Below, one piece after another: positions 25,252 through 34,473 of a DNA stretch of 42,483 nucleotides. Under the pieces are notes generated by a model that saw only the letters and a list, made by a program, of their open reading frames with translations, ran no database searches and was not told where the DNA came from. The stretch's first letter is position 1. Every line of letters starts with the position of its first letter. The stretch comes from Rhizobiaceae bacterium (GTDB lineage Bacteria; Pseudomonadota; Alphaproteobacteria; Rhizobiales; Rhizobiaceae): assembly GCA_016763155.1 (NCBI GenBank), contig JAESUH010000014.1:1-42483 (forward strand). The letters run 5' to 3'. The position numbers and the translations under genes are program-made.

Positions 25252-26643
25252 ATGCTTCACGATAAGGATAAAGTTGGAAAGCGCCTCAACGATGACATTT
25301 TTGCGTCACTTGATGCCTCTGTGAGATTACCAAAATACAAGATGCCGGAGCAGGAACACGACCCTCGTGTTATTCATCGTCTGGTTGCAGACGAACTTTT
25401 GCTTGATGGCAATTCCCGGCAAAACCTCGCAACATTTTGCCAGACATGGCTAGAGCCGGAAGTCCTAGATTTGAAGACACTCACTGTTGACAAAAATCTG
25501 GTCGATAAAGATGAGTATCCGCAGACTGCCGAAATCGAAAAACGATGTGTCCATATTCTGGCTGATTTGTGGAACTCCCCGGATTCTGCAAATGCCACTG
25601 GCACATCGACTACCGGCTCCAGCGAAGCAGCTATGCTGGGTGGCATGGCGCTACTTTGGAACTGGCGCGCGCGGCAAGTGGCACAGGGGAAATCCAAGGA
25701 CAAACCCAATTTGGTCACTGGGCCGGTGCAGGTGTGCTGGCATAAATTTTGCCGCTATTGGGGCGTGGAGATTCGTGAAATTCCAATGGAAAATGAACGT
25801 TACATCATGAATGCCGAAGAGGTGATCAAGCGCTGCGATGAAAACACTATCGGTGTAATGCCCACGCTTGGTGTCACATTTACCGGCCAGTTCGAGCCGG
25901 TGAAAGAAGTCTCCGATGCACTCGACAGACTGGAAAGCGATACGGGGCTGAATATCCCCATCCATGTTGATGGCGCCAGCGGCGGATTTCTTGCACCATT
26001 TCTGCAACCGGGATTAGTCTGGGATTTCCGTCTGCCCCGGGTAAAATCCATCAATGCATCCGGTCATAAATTTGGTTTGGCTCCTCTCGGTGTTGGTTGG
26101 ATACTTTGGCACAACAAAGAAGATTTGCCGGAGGATTTGGTTTTCCGCGTGAATTATCTGGGTGGCGATATGGTAGATTTCGCGCTTAATTTCTCTCGCC
26201 CGGGCAGTCAGGTCATTGCGCAATATTATAATTTTCTTCGCCTTGGCAAAGAAGGCTATCGCCGCATTCATTCAACTTGCAGAGACATCGCTTTGTATCT
26301 TGCCGATGGCTTTGGAAACCTGGGGCCATTCGAAATTATCTATGATGGCAGTGATGGCATTCCCGCTCTTAGCTGGAAGCTCAAAGAGGATAGTGTCCAC
26401 AAATTCAACCTGTATGATTTTGCTGACCGATTGCAAACGCGTGGTTGGTTAGTACCGGCTTATGCCCTGCCGCCAAACCGCGAAGATTTAGTTATTCAGC
26501 GAATTTTGGTACGTCATGGGTTCAGCCGGGATATGGCAGATTTACTGTTGGATGATTGCAAACGGGCCCTAACCCACCTCAACAACCATCCCATTGCGAC
26601 GTCCCTTACAGAAGAAGAAGGCAGCGGCTTCAAACATGGCTGA
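25252..26643 (+). CDS. gadB: Glutamate decarboxylase (PLP)
   Basis: 463 aa, close to the 466 aa of E. coli GadB. It has the PLP-dependent group II decarboxylase pattern: [16 protein letters not shown] (phosphate/cofactor region), [13 protein letters not shown] with the Asp that contacts the pyridine nitrogen, and the Schiff-base Lys273 in [17 protein letters not shown]. It converts glutamate to GABA, consuming a proton. The ATG at 25252 follows AAGAGGA by about 11 nt and gives a normal N-terminus. Its last codons overlap the start of the next membrane protein gene. No GABA antiporter (GadC) is next to it. Confidence 0.93.
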   Translation: MLHDKDKVGKRLNDDIFASLDASVRLPKYKMPEQEHDPRVIHRLVADELLLDGNSRQNLATFCQTWLEPEVLDLKTLTVDKNLVDKDEYPQTAEIEKRCVHILADLWNSPDSANATGTSTTGSSEAAMLGGMALLWNWRARQVAQGKSKDKPNLVTGPVQVCWHKFCRYWGVEIREIPMENERYIMNAEEVIKRCDENTIGVMPTLGVTFTGQFEPVKEVSDALDRLESDTGLNIPIHVDGASGGFLAPFLQPGLVWDFRLPRVKSINASGHKFGLAPLGVGWILWHNKEDLPEDLVFRVNYLGGDMVDFALNFSRPGSQVIAQYYNFLRLGKEGYRRIHSTCRDIALYLADGFGNLGPFEIIYDGSDGIPALSWKLKEDSVHKFNLYDFADRLQTRGWLVPAYALPPNREDLVIQRILVRHGFSRDMADLLLDDCKRALTHLNNHPIATSLTEEEGSGFKHG

Positions 26644-27277
26644 TAAGCCATATCGTTTGTGGGTGTGGGAACCCAAACGACTAACTTGGTGGATTGCCAC
26701 ACTGTTCATGATTGGCTCTGCACTTTTTGCCGTGGGCTGCGTGCTGTATCTTGGTGCAGTAGAACATGAACTTATTCTGGACAGCATTTTCTTCGCCGGT
26801 TCCATATTTTTTACATCTGCCGCCTACTGCCAGTTCCATCAAACAATCAACGCCAACAAAGTTGTTTTTTACTCATCACTGAGCCAATTGATCGGCACAT
26901 TGATGTTCAACATAAATACGTTTGATGCATTCTTTAATTTGGGCTGGATAGAACAGGATTTACTGGTTTGGACACCAAACATTATTGGGTCCATCCTGTT
27001 CCAGATATCCGGGTGCCTGGCCATAAAGGATCTCTGCAAACGATGGTGGTGCTGGAACATTCAAAGTGTTGAATGGTGGATTGGTGTCATCAATTTTTCA
27101 GGCTGCGTGGCATTTCTGATTTCAGCAGTTTTATCCCTTGCAATGCCCACTCTCATCTCCCCAATATTTGCAATATGGGCAGTAATCTTCACCCTATTTG
27201 GCGCTTGTTGTTTCTTCCTCGGTGCGTTCTTGATGTGGCTGATGATCGCAGCGAGTCAGGATGAGCCGAACTGTTGA
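26636..27277 (+). CDS. Multi-pass membrane protein, possibly YrhK-like
   Basis: 213 aa with about six hydrophobic segments in two similar halves. The halves open with [21 protein letters not shown] and [19 protein letters not shown] (landmarks), each a Trp-Trp-Ile helix, suggesting an internal duplication. I recognise a weak likeness to the YrhK family and no catalytic motif. The ATG lies inside the end of the glutamate decarboxylase gene (8-nt overlap), so the two are translated from one message, and a role in GABA/glutamate or proton handling is possible. An in-frame start at 26594 would reach deeper into gadB and is not favoured. Confidence 0.75.
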   Translation: MADKPYRLWVWEPKRLTWWIATLFMIGSALFAVGCVLYLGAVEHELILDSIFFAGSIFFTSAAYCQFHQTINANKVVFYSSLSQLIGTLMFNINTFDAFFNLGWIEQDLLVWTPNIIGSILFQISGCLAIKDLCKRWWCWNIQSVEWWIGVINFSGCVAFLISAVLSLAMPTLISPIFAIWAVIFTLFGACCFFLGAFLMWLMIAASQDEPNC

Positions 27278-27307
27278 ATATGGCAGTATTGCAATGCACG
27301 CCATTGC

Positions 27308-28312
27308 TCAACTCTTGAAAACTTCAGCAAGAAAACCAGCAATCGTGGAATGCACTTCGGTGATTTTATTTTCAGCGATCATGAAATGTGCACCATTTCC
27401 AACCACCGTATAGCGTTTGATATTTGATTTTAAATTTTCAAATAAACGATAGGCATCTTCATGAGTAGAGACGGGATCGGCCGCCCCCCGTATTAACAAT
27501 GTGGGCACGGTTATGTTGCTACAATCATATAATGGTTTGCCATCAAACACTTCATGAAGGTCGGCAATCGTGCCGTTAGGAACTCGGAAATCTGGTTGCT
27601 TAATATCTTCCGTGCTTTGATCGGCAGTAATGCAACTGCGCATCAAGGCTTCAAGAACCCCCTCAGGTCGCCACAGTGTCTTGTCTTGCACGGGAATTTC
27701 TTCATCCCATCGCAACCTCAATTGTTCCGGTGAAACGCGTCTGTATGCACCAATGGATTGGTTCTTAGAAATGGGAATTTTACCTAACCAATTTGGCCGC
27801 GTAGCCATTTCGCTATAAAGCGGCGCGTATAGAATTAGTCTTCGAACCTTGATTTCAGGGTTTTCAGCAACTAGTTTTCCGCAAATAACCGACCCCCAGG
27901 AGCCTCCCAGTAAATCAACTTGTTCTGCCCCTGTAATATCCAGAATAAGATCTATTGCGTCGAGGACATCCTGCTCCACATCCTTGGCACGGGCATAGGG
28001 TTCATTTTCGAGCGGTGGTCGGTCAAAACTATCGGGTTTGCTTGATAGTCCATATCCGCGAAGGTCCACAGCGAACACATGAAAACCGTCTAGTGCCAAT
28101 CGATCCATCCATGACCAATCGGGCAAAGGATTATCCCACAATATGCTGGATATGGTCGCCCCATGAACCAGCAATAAGGGAATGGTGCTTTTCGATGAGG
28201 CGGTGGGTGGTCTGCGTTCCCTTAAATACAGATGCACCAAAGGGTCGGTTGACGATTGCACACGGTGCTCCAACCTCTCCAATTCCTGAACAATGGATTG
28301 TTCTGTTTTCAT
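27308..28312 (-). CDS. Alpha/beta hydrolase
   Basis: 334 aa. Oxyanion strand LLLVHGATISS, VDLRGYGLSSKP, nucleophile elbow LGGSWGS (Ser138), acid loop LIRGAADPVSTHED and late His in GNGAHFMIAE are all present. The open frame runs upstream to 28522 but overlaps dctM; the ATG at 28312 overlaps the dctM stop as ATGA and gives a normal N-terminus. Being the last gene of a TRAP transporter operon, it likely hydrolyses the imported ester, lactone or amide. No signal peptide is seen, so it is cytoplasmic. Confidence 0.88.
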   Translation of the reverse strand: MKTEQSIVQELERLEHRVQSSTDPLVHLYLRERRPPTASSKSTIPLLLVHGATISSILWDNPLPDWSWMDRLALDGFHVFAVDLRGYGLSSKPDSFDRPPLENEPYARAKDVEQDVLDAIDLILDITGAEQVDLLGGSWGSVICGKLVAENPEIKVRRLILYAPLYSEMATRPNWLGKIPISKNQSIGAYRRVSPEQLRLRWDEEIPVQDKTLWRPEGVLEALMRSCITADQSTEDIKQPDFRVPNGTIADLHEVFDGKPLYDCSNITVPTLLIRGAADPVSTHEDAYRLFENLKSNIKRYTVVGNGAHFMIAENKITEVHSTIAGFLAEVFKS

Positions 28313-29616
28313 AGCAGTGAAGGAAGCGCTGTTATCAGGCTCGGGAACATCGAAAATAGAGCAAGCCCGATCAAGAAAATTGCAACCACCGGCCACGCGC
28401 TGCGATAGATTTCGTTCAGCGGCACGCCTTCCGCAGCTCCCTTCAGTGCAAATAATGTGTACCCAAATGGCGGCGTGATACTGCCAATGGTCAGGTTGAT
28501 AAGGAATAATGTCCAAAACCACATTGGGTCAAATCCGTAAGTACGGATGATCGGTTCATAGAGCGGGATTGCCAATAGAAGGAATGCAAATTGATCGATA
28601 AACATGCATAGAATTAGCGGCACCAGCATGAGCACCGCGAACATCATCCAGCCTTCGACTTGCAGGTTTCCAACAAAATCAATCAACCCTGCAGTCGCCC
28701 CCAGAAAGGACAATAATTGTCCGAACAATTTTGAACTGGCGACAATCAACATGATCATCGAGCTGATGCCAACGGCTGACTTTAGAGACTGCCAAATCAG
28801 TTCTCTCGTCAAACGTTTATAGATCAGCGCCGTTACAATTGCACCTACCACGCCGGAAGCTGCTGCTTCTGATGGCGTTGCAATGCCTAAAAGAATAAGC
28901 CCCATCACAAAAAAAATAACGATGCCGAATGGCAATGTACTTGCCACAGCCATCCATTTTTCCTTGCCGCTATAGGTGGGAACATTTTCAACCGGAGGCG
29001 CAACTTCGGGAGTGAGTCTCATGCGCACAATGATATAGATGGCCATCATCACAGAGAGGATTACGCCCGGGATCAACCCTGCAATAAGTAGTCCTGCAAT
29101 GGAAACATTATTGACCAGCGAGCCGATAACAATGACGAGCAGGCTGGGCGGAATGATTGGTGCAAGCGATGCACCGCCAAGTATGGTGAAATTGGCAATC
29201 CCGGAATCATAACCTTGCGCCCGCATCTGAGGCAGAATTGAACGACCCAGCATCGCGGCCACCGCAACAGCAGAACCCGACAAAGCTCCAAACACCGTCG
29301 AGAGCGCGATGATGAGAAAATACAATCTCCCCCTCACTTTGCCGATCAGCTTATCCAGCGCTGATGAAAGCACTTCCACCGAACCAGAACGAAAGAGTAT
29401 TTCTCCCATCAGAATAAAGAGCGGGATCGTGACAAATGTTTCTGATGTCACCGTTTCATAAATACTGTTGGAGAACAGACCGAAACCGCGTGGCCCGATC
29501 ACAATCATCACGCCGCCCAGATTGGCAATGAGAAACGCTGCAAATACCGGCAAGCCCGATGCCATCATGACAAGCAGGAACACCAGCGCACCTATTAAGG
29601 CCCAATACCATTCCAT
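28309..29616 (-). CDS. dctM: TRAP transporter large permease, DctM family
   Basis: 435 aa with about 12 hydrophobic segments, the channel-forming part of a tripartite ATP-independent periplasmic transporter. Typical features are the LVFLLVMMASGLPVFAAFL start, GALSGSAVAVAAMLGRSILP, GGASLAPIIPPSLL and the later NLTIGSITPPFG. It begins 1 nt after the dctQ stop and overlaps the hydrolase. It imports an organic acid using a sodium or proton gradient. Confidence 0.93.
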   Translation of the reverse strand: MEWYWALIGALVFLLVMMASGLPVFAAFLIANLGGVMIVIGPRGFGLFSNSIYETVTSETFVTIPLFILMGEILFRSGSVEVLSSALDKLIGKVRGRLYFLIIALSTVFGALSGSAVAVAAMLGRSILPQMRAQGYDSGIANFTILGGASLAPIIPPSLLVIVIGSLVNNVSIAGLLIAGLIPGVILSVMMAIYIIVRMRLTPEVAPPVENVPTYSGKEKWMAVASTLPFGIVIFFVMGLILLGIATPSEAAASGVVGAIVTALIYKRLTRELIWQSLKSAVGISSMIMLIVASSKLFGQLLSFLGATAGLIDFVGNLQVEGWMMFAVLMLVPLILCMFIDQFAFLLLAIPLYEPIIRTYGFDPMWFWTLFLINLTIGSITPPFGYTLFALKGAAEGVPLNEIYRSAWPVVAIFLIGLALFSMFPSLITALPSLL

Positions 29617-29617
29617 T

Positions 29618-30166
29618 TTAAATTTGTGTCCTGTCGTGTCCGCGGCGACTTTCGTCTATGGCCAGCGAGAGATATTGGAGGCTGATCAGAAAAAAGCCGA
29701 TGGGTATGAATATAGACATCCACCATTTGGGCACAGGGACGGTTCCCAGTGTTAGAATTCCCGAACTGAAAAGCCGCAGGGTTTCGCCAGCTGTGACCCA
29801 GCAAACACCAGCAGCAACCACTGCTGCAATCAATGCCAACAGAGTTTCAACGCGCTGCCTCACTATCGGTCCGCACATCTCCACAGCTATGGTGATGGCC
29901 ACATGACTGTTGGTTCTTGCGACTTCGGGAGCCGCCAAAAGAATGGTTCCACACAGTAGATATGTGACCGTGTCGCGCGACCATACTGTTGGAGATAGAA
30001 AGAAATATCTCAGCACGATTTCCATGCAATAGAGCGAGACGATCGCAGCAAGAGTTGCCGCACTTAAGTAGAAGGCAAGCTTCGTTACTCCGTCCAACAA
30101 CTTTATCGCTGGCCCTGTAATTGGTAGAGGCCGGCTATCGCCGACCTCTGTTTCCTCGTTTGACAT
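29618..30166 (-). CDS. dctQ: TRAP transporter small permease, DctQ family
   Basis: 182 aa with four predicted helices. The conserved EIVLRYFF segment with Arg after helix 1-2, VWSRDTVTYLLCGTILLAAPEVARTNSHV (landmark start VWSRD) and the C-terminal SIFIPIGFFLISLQYL are typical of DctQ. It lies 9 nt after dctP and directly before dctM. Confidence 0.88.
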   Translation of the reverse strand: MSNEETEVGDSRPLPITGPAIKLLDGVTKLAFYLSAATLAAIVSLYCMEIVLRYFFLSPTVWSRDTVTYLLCGTILLAAPEVARTNSHVAITIAVEMCGPIVRQRVETLLALIAAVVAAGVCWVTAGETLRLFSSGILTLGTVPVPKWWMSIFIPIGFFLISLQYLSLAIDESRRGHDRTQI

Positions 30167-30175
30167 ATTGATGGC

Positions 30176-31183
30176 TTACCTGGTCATGCCAGCGTCTTTG
30201 GCAAGTTTGCGCAGGGCTTTGGCGTCGTCGCCAGATTTGTCCGTTGCAACTTCCCACACGCCTTCGGCCCATAGCCTTTCAAACTCAGCGGTTTCCTTGT
30301 CAGAAAAGCTGGTGAGTTTCATGCCTTTTTTCAGCAGGAAATCATATTCTTCTACTTGAAGTTTGTCGAAATAAGCTAGCGAATCCAGTTCAAGCTGTTT
30401 ACCAGCAGAAAGCAGAGCTTCCTGGGTTTTTGGCGCAAGTGAATTCCACTTATCAAGATTCATGAAGATCATCACACCAACCTGCCCAAAGCGGGGATTG
30501 GCCATATATTCAATGATTTCATACCATTTCAAATCGGCAGCACCTGTAAGCCCCCAGGCAGCACCATCAACTGTTCCCCGTTGCAAAGCGGTGTAAACAT
30601 CGCTCACCGGCATGTTGAGGGGTGAACCGCCCAAAGCTTTAATCATCGGATGATAGGAAACTGTACCACGGATGATGCGACCCTTCAGGCCCATTTCACC
30701 ACTGATAGGTTCGCGAAGATAATAGCGGAAACCCTTTGTGCCAGTTGACGGGGTCGAGAGAAGTTTCACGCCCAGCTTTTGATAGTGCTTATCGATATAA
30801 TCAAACACGCCAATCTCGCGACGTTTTGTTGGGTCAACGGCAATCGCATCGATGGCCAGGCCAATAGCAGTGGTTCCTGAATGATAAGCAGGGTGTGTGA
30901 ATAGTAGATCAAACACACCAGCCTGAAGCGGCTCAAGCTGCTCAAATGTTGGTACCGTATCAGGGCCGTTAAAAGCGATAGTAGTTTCGCCACCGGTTTT
31001 CTCTTTCACCAGATTTATAAATTTTGGGCCGATTTCGCGATACCAAGCAAAGTTTGGTGAAAATCCTGACAACATGCGCAGCTCTTCCGCAGCAGCGCTT
31101 GAAACAGATGGTCCAGTCATAAAACCAAGGACAATTGCAAGTGCCGTTGCAGCACGCAGCAAATTAGGTTTTCTAAAAATCAT
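30176..31183 (-). CDS. dctP: TRAP transporter solute-binding protein, DctP family
   Basis: 335 aa. A signal peptide is seen at residues 1-31 (basic RKPNLLR, hydrophobic core, SSAAA cleavage region). The mature part has the family order SPNFAWYREIGPKF, FNGPDTVP, LQAGVFDLLFTHPAYHSG, the conserved Arg (GRIIRGTVSYHP) that usually binds the substrate carboxylate, and GTVDGAAWGL. The ligand is unknown. GGAGGAG precedes the ATG. It is divergent from a marR gene over a promoter with twin palindromes. Confidence 0.92.
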   Translation of the reverse strand: MIFRKPNLLRAATALAIVLGFMTGPSVSSAAAEELRMLSGFSPNFAWYREIGPKFINLVKEKTGGETTIAFNGPDTVPTFEQLEPLQAGVFDLLFTHPAYHSGTTAIGLAIDAIAVDPTKRREIGVFDYIDKHYQKLGVKLLSTPSTGTKGFRYYLREPISGEMGLKGRIIRGTVSYHPMIKALGGSPLNMPVSDVYTALQRGTVDGAAWGLTGAADLKWYEIIEYMANPRFGQVGVMIFMNLDKWNSLAPKTQEALLSAGKQLELDSLAYFDKLQVEEYDFLLKKGMKLTSFSDKETAEFERLWAEGVWEVATDKSGDDAKALRKLAKDAGMTR

Positions 31184-31246
31184 TTTGTCTCCTCCCAGAG
31201 CATATTTGGCCAGAGCATTTTTAGTTTGATAAATACTCGTGTTGAC

Positions 31247-31289
31247 TTTATTGTCCCATTCGGGACTATGTCAAGTCCCATATGGGACT
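31247..31289 (-). promoter_or_regulatory. dctPQM promoter with twin 14-bp palindromic operators
   Basis: Reading toward dctP, a perfect -35 TTGACA (31274 down to 31269) is followed by a 16-nt spacer and a -10-like AATAAA (31252-31247). The spacer contains the palindrome GTCCCATTCGGGAC (31253-31266). A second palindrome, GTCCCATATGGGAC (31275-31288, extended by A/T on each side), abuts the -35 box. Their centres are 22 bp apart, two helical turns, so two dimers could bind one face and block RNA polymerase. The divergent MarR protein is the likely binder. Confidence 0.75.
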
Positions 31290-31380
31290 ATTATTTGAAC
31301 AAAGTACTGAATGACCAATTATGAGGTTGGAGAATTGCCTGACTGGCGATAGAGGTAATTTATGAGTTGGAGCGATGCCT

Positions 31381-31863
31381 ATGGATGATATTTTGTCAAA
31401 ATCTACGACAGCCAATACCGGTGAGGTTCTTGAAGAAAACGCCATTGGTGCGCTTTGGCAAATTTGTTTTGTTGCAAACAGTTTTGTATTTCCCATCTAT
31501 GCCCAATTCGACAAAGAGTATGAAATTTCACGCATGGAATTTGTTGTTCTGTTCGTGCTTTCACACCGCGACTGTCTGATGGCATGGGAAATATGCCGCA
31601 TGACCGGCCTCCCCAAAAACAATATCAGCCGTGGCATCCAGAAACTGGAAACCAAGGGATTGATTTCCCGTTCACCCGATCCAAAAGACGCCCGCCGCGC
31701 AATGGTTACCACGACAGAAAAAGGCCACATTTTGTTCGACAAGCTCCTTGCCGCCTATACAAAACGCGCCGATGGTTTTCTTTCCTTGCTCGATGAAAAT
31801 GACAAAGCCGACCTGGATAGAATTATGGTAAAACTATCAAAATTCATGCCAACCATCGCCTGA
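31381..31863 (+). CDS. MarR-family transcriptional regulator of the TRAP operon
   Basis: 160 aa. The winged helix core is LMAWEICRMTGLPKNNISRGIQKLETKGLI with wing DPKDARRAMVTTTEKGH. The second of two ATGs (31375, 31381) is preferred because GGAG is 8 nt upstream of it and only 2 nt from the first. Divergent from dctP, it most likely binds the twin GTCCC palindromes and responds to the transported compound. Confidence 0.9.
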   Translation: MDDILSKSTTANTGEVLEENAIGALWQICFVANSFVFPIYAQFDKEYEISRMEFVVLFVLSHRDCLMAWEICRMTGLPKNNISRGIQKLETKGLISRSPDPKDARRAMVTTTEKGHILFDKLLAAYTKRADGFLSLLDENDKADLDRIMVKLSKFMPTIA

Positions 31864-31896
31864 TTTGATATTTAACAAAGCACTGAGCGGTTTCGT

Positions 31897-31927
31897 TTGA
31901 AGCCCCGGTCCAGTTTCAAAGCTTCAA
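31897..31927. terminator. Weak stem-loop between convergent marR and cfa
   Basis: TTGAAGC (31897-31903) and GCTTCAA (31921-31927) form a 7-bp stem over a 17-nt loop that also offers an alternative TTTGAA/TTCAAA pairing. It overlaps the cfa stop codon. No T run. Confidence 0.3.
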
Positions 31928-33153
31928 CTCTCTGCCCTTGTCTGCTGAATTATGCGTTCATCGTCGACGATAAAATCTCGCACGATTGGTACAGCATCGC
32001 GTTGTTTTGATAAGAGTAACTGATAGACCATGTTGGAACCGTGCAGAAACCCAAGTTCAACAGCACCAAGATAAAACTCCCACATACGGCAGAAACGCTC
32101 ATCATACAGAGCTGCCGCCTGCTCTCTTTTAGCCTCGAAATTTTTCCGCCAATGCCTGATCGTATAGTAATAATGCAAACGCAGAACTTCCATATCTCCG
32201 GTCCACAGCCCAACCCTTTCAGTTGAGGCAAATACCTCCGAGATTGCGGGTACATAGCCACCGGGGAAAATATATTTTCTTATGAACGGCCCCGTTGTTC
32301 CGGGCGGAGTCATGCGGCCAATGGCATGAATGAACGCATAACCATCGTCATTCAGACAGTCGTATATTTTCTGGAAATAGTCATCAAAATGACCAACACC
32401 CACATGTTCCATCATCCCGACGGATACGACCCGGTCGAACTTTCCCTCGAACTCGCGGTAATCCTTGATCACAAATGTTAGTTTGTCCGCAACGCCTTTG
32501 GCCTGCGCCAATTCACGTGCAACGCGAGCCTGTTCCGGAGAAACATTGAGGCTAACCACATCAGCACCGGCTTGCGCCAATCGAACCGCAAAAGCGCCCC
32601 ATCCACCACCAATTTCTAGCACACTCATACCCGGCTCAAGGCGCAATTTGGCAACCGCATGATCCAGTTTTGCCTGTTGGGCAGTCTCAAGATCGTCATC
32701 AGGAGAGCGGAAATAGCCGCAAGAATAGTTCAACTCCTTATCTAGAAACAGCCTGTACAGATCAGTTGATAAATCATAATGACTGCGAGCCTGTTTTTTT
32801 GCCCGTTCAACATCGTTGCGCTGATGGCGCAGGCGCATTGCCCGCCAGGCACGTCGTAAAAGGCCTTGAACCGCATAGCCACCCAATGGTGCCCGGTTGA
32901 CTGAAAACAACAACAATAGATCATAGATCCCTGTGCCATCTTCAAAGGTCAGCGTTCCATCCATATAGGCCTCACCTGCGACCAATTCAGGATTGAAAAA
33001 TATACGGTGGTGAAGCGCTTTGTTATGGAGTCGGAAACAGGCATAGGGTCCCTCTTCTCCGCGCCCGAAAACGTGTTCCTTACCATTACCGTCATAGACG
33101 CGCAATTTACCCTTCTGGACAAAGGCTTTGAGTAGGTTTGCCAACATTCGCAT
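31924..33153 (-). CDS. cfa: Cyclopropane-fatty-acyl-phospholipid synthase
   Basis: 409-aa SAM-dependent enzyme that adds a methylene bridge to unsaturated membrane acyl chains. Seen are an N-terminal lipid-binding domain (residues 1-115), the NYSCGYF motif (142-148, conserved Cys145), the SAM loop LEIGGGWG (179-186), and the VGMMEHVG and FIRKYIFPGGYVP segments of CFA synthases. Two ATGs lie at the start (33153, 33147) with GGAGG about 12 nt upstream. It is monocistronic, between convergent marR and a divergent hydrolase gene. It relates to membrane stress adaptation rather than the catabolic island. Confidence 0.92.
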   Translation of the reverse strand: MRMLANLLKAFVQKGKLRVYDGNGKEHVFGRGEEGPYACFRLHNKALHHRIFFNPELVAGEAYMDGTLTFEDGTGIYDLLLLFSVNRAPLGGYAVQGLLRRAWRAMRLRHQRNDVERAKKQARSHYDLSTDLYRLFLDKELNYSCGYFRSPDDDLETAQQAKLDHAVAKLRLEPGMSVLEIGGGWGAFAVRLAQAGADVVSLNVSPEQARVARELAQAKGVADKLTFVIKDYREFEGKFDRVVSVGMMEHVGVGHFDDYFQKIYDCLNDDGYAFIHAIGRMTPPGTTGPFIRKYIFPGGYVPAISEVFASTERVGLWTGDMEVLRLHYYYTIRHWRKNFEAKREQAAALYDERFCRMWEFYLGAVELGFLHGSNMVYQLLLSKQRDAVPIVRDFIVDDERIIQQTRAES

Positions 33154-33559
33154 CGTTTATATGTTCCTCCATATCGCGCTGCTCATTGCCCCCAATTCGT
33201 ACCCTTGCGAAGCAAGATCCGAGTAAACTAAGTTGTTTCTAAATGATCAAGGAAGATTTCCATCTATACAACAGAAAGTTGGCGTCATTTATTCTAGGCT
33301 ACGTAATGAATCATAAGAATTTTCCGCTTTTTTGTTTTGCAAAAGGTTTGTTTGTTGTTGATCACGACCGCCGACTAGCCTCATTCCCGCGCTATACAAA
33401 CGAAATTTTACTTGAGCGATTTCCGGTTACTCATTTCCATTAACATTTCCCCAACCCATTGTAGACTTTACCCCTCTATGGTTCTGTAGTTATTGGGTTT
33501 TCCTCAAATGGCGCTATAGTTGTGGTCCTGTTTGAATTTTTACTGGAGTATTAAGCGTT
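33154..33559. other. Intergenic region between divergent cfa and MBL-fold genes
   Basis: About 400 nt. A 66-codon open frame (33243-33443, plus) has no ribosome site or recognisable motif and is not called. The region must hold the two divergent promoters, but I see no clear -35/-10 pair or repeat. Confidence 0.35.
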
Positions 33560-34444
33560 ATGACTGATGTGGATACTGGCCTTAACGTGTGGCAGATGGC
33601 CAGTAACAACAATCGAATGATTGAGCTCCAGGAAAACGCGCCAGTAATAAAAGAAGGCGAAATCGAATTGGCGTATTTTGCCAGTTCCGCATTTCGAATT
33701 ACATCACCGTCAGGGGTCAGCGTTATGATTGATCCATGGCGAAATTTACCAACCAGAAAATGGGATTGGTATTTTCATGATTTCCCAATTACCACAGTAG
33801 ATATTGGCGTATCAACACACGCTCACTTCGATCATGATGCTCTGCACCGACTGGACGCGCATGTTTTGATAGACCGACTTGTTGGTTCTTATAGTTTCCA
33901 GGATGTTGCCATTCATGGATTTGCTGACAAGCATTCTATCGATAGTGAAACAGCCTTTTACAACTTCAAAAAACTCATCAAGCATTTTCAGGGAATTGAT
34001 ATTTCCCCGCCAAACAATCCGCGGTCCTGGGATCACTCTTTGATTATTGTGGAGACTGGCGATTTGCGGATACTGCACTGGGGTGACAACAGGCACAATC
34101 CGCCGGAAAGTATTTGGGACGCGCTGGGAGATATCGATATTGTTCTGCTTCCAATCGACGGTTCACAACACGTCATGGGGTATGAGCGCTCTGAAGAGAT
34201 AATCAGCAGACTAAAACCAAAAATAGTCATACCGCATCATTATTACGTTTGGGATGTGGTGCAGCGCCAAAGCACCTTGCAGACGCCTGAACAATGGCTA
34301 GAAACGCAAAAACACGTGGAATATCTGAAGGAGCCTACCAAGACATACAGTCTATCCAACATCGCAAATCTGGATAGATGCGTTCATTATTTTGGAGAGC
34401 ATGTGGCATTCGATAAGGCTGCTTGGTACGAAAAAGGCAGGTGA
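33560..34444 (+). CDS. Metallo-beta-lactamase-fold hydrolase
   Basis: 294 aa. The metal motif is T-H87-A-H89-F-D91-H92, with later ligands probably H173 (LHWGDNRH) and H226/H227 (VIPHHY). The order and the short loops fit the UlaG/L-ascorbate-lactonase-like beta-lactamase_2 group rather than glyoxalase II. DPWRNLPTRKWDW precedes the motif. The substrate is unknown. The start has GGAG about 11 nt upstream. No signal peptide. Confidence 0.85.
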   Translation: MTDVDTGLNVWQMASNNNRMIELQENAPVIKEGEIELAYFASSAFRITSPSGVSVMIDPWRNLPTRKWDWYFHDFPITTVDIGVSTHAHFDHDALHRLDAHVLIDRLVGSYSFQDVAIHGFADKHSIDSETAFYNFKKLIKHFQGIDISPPNNPRSWDHSLIIVETGDLRILHWGDNRHNPPESIWDALGDIDIVLLPIDGSQHVMGYERSEEIISRLKPKIVIPHHYYVWDVVQRQSTLQTPEQWLETQKHVEYLKEPTKTYSLSNIANLDRCVHYFGEHVAFDKAAWYEKGR

Positions 34445-34473
34445 GTTGTCTTTAGATTTACCCCCCTCGCCTA

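Noticed and set aside
28313..28522. 70-residue upstream extension of the alpha/beta hydrolase
   Set aside because: Lies fully within dctM in another frame; the ATGA overlap at 28309-28312 gives the normal start.
33243..33443. 66-codon open frame between cfa and the MBL-fold gene
   Set aside because: No ribosome site, no motif, and AT-rich sequence typical of a promoter region.
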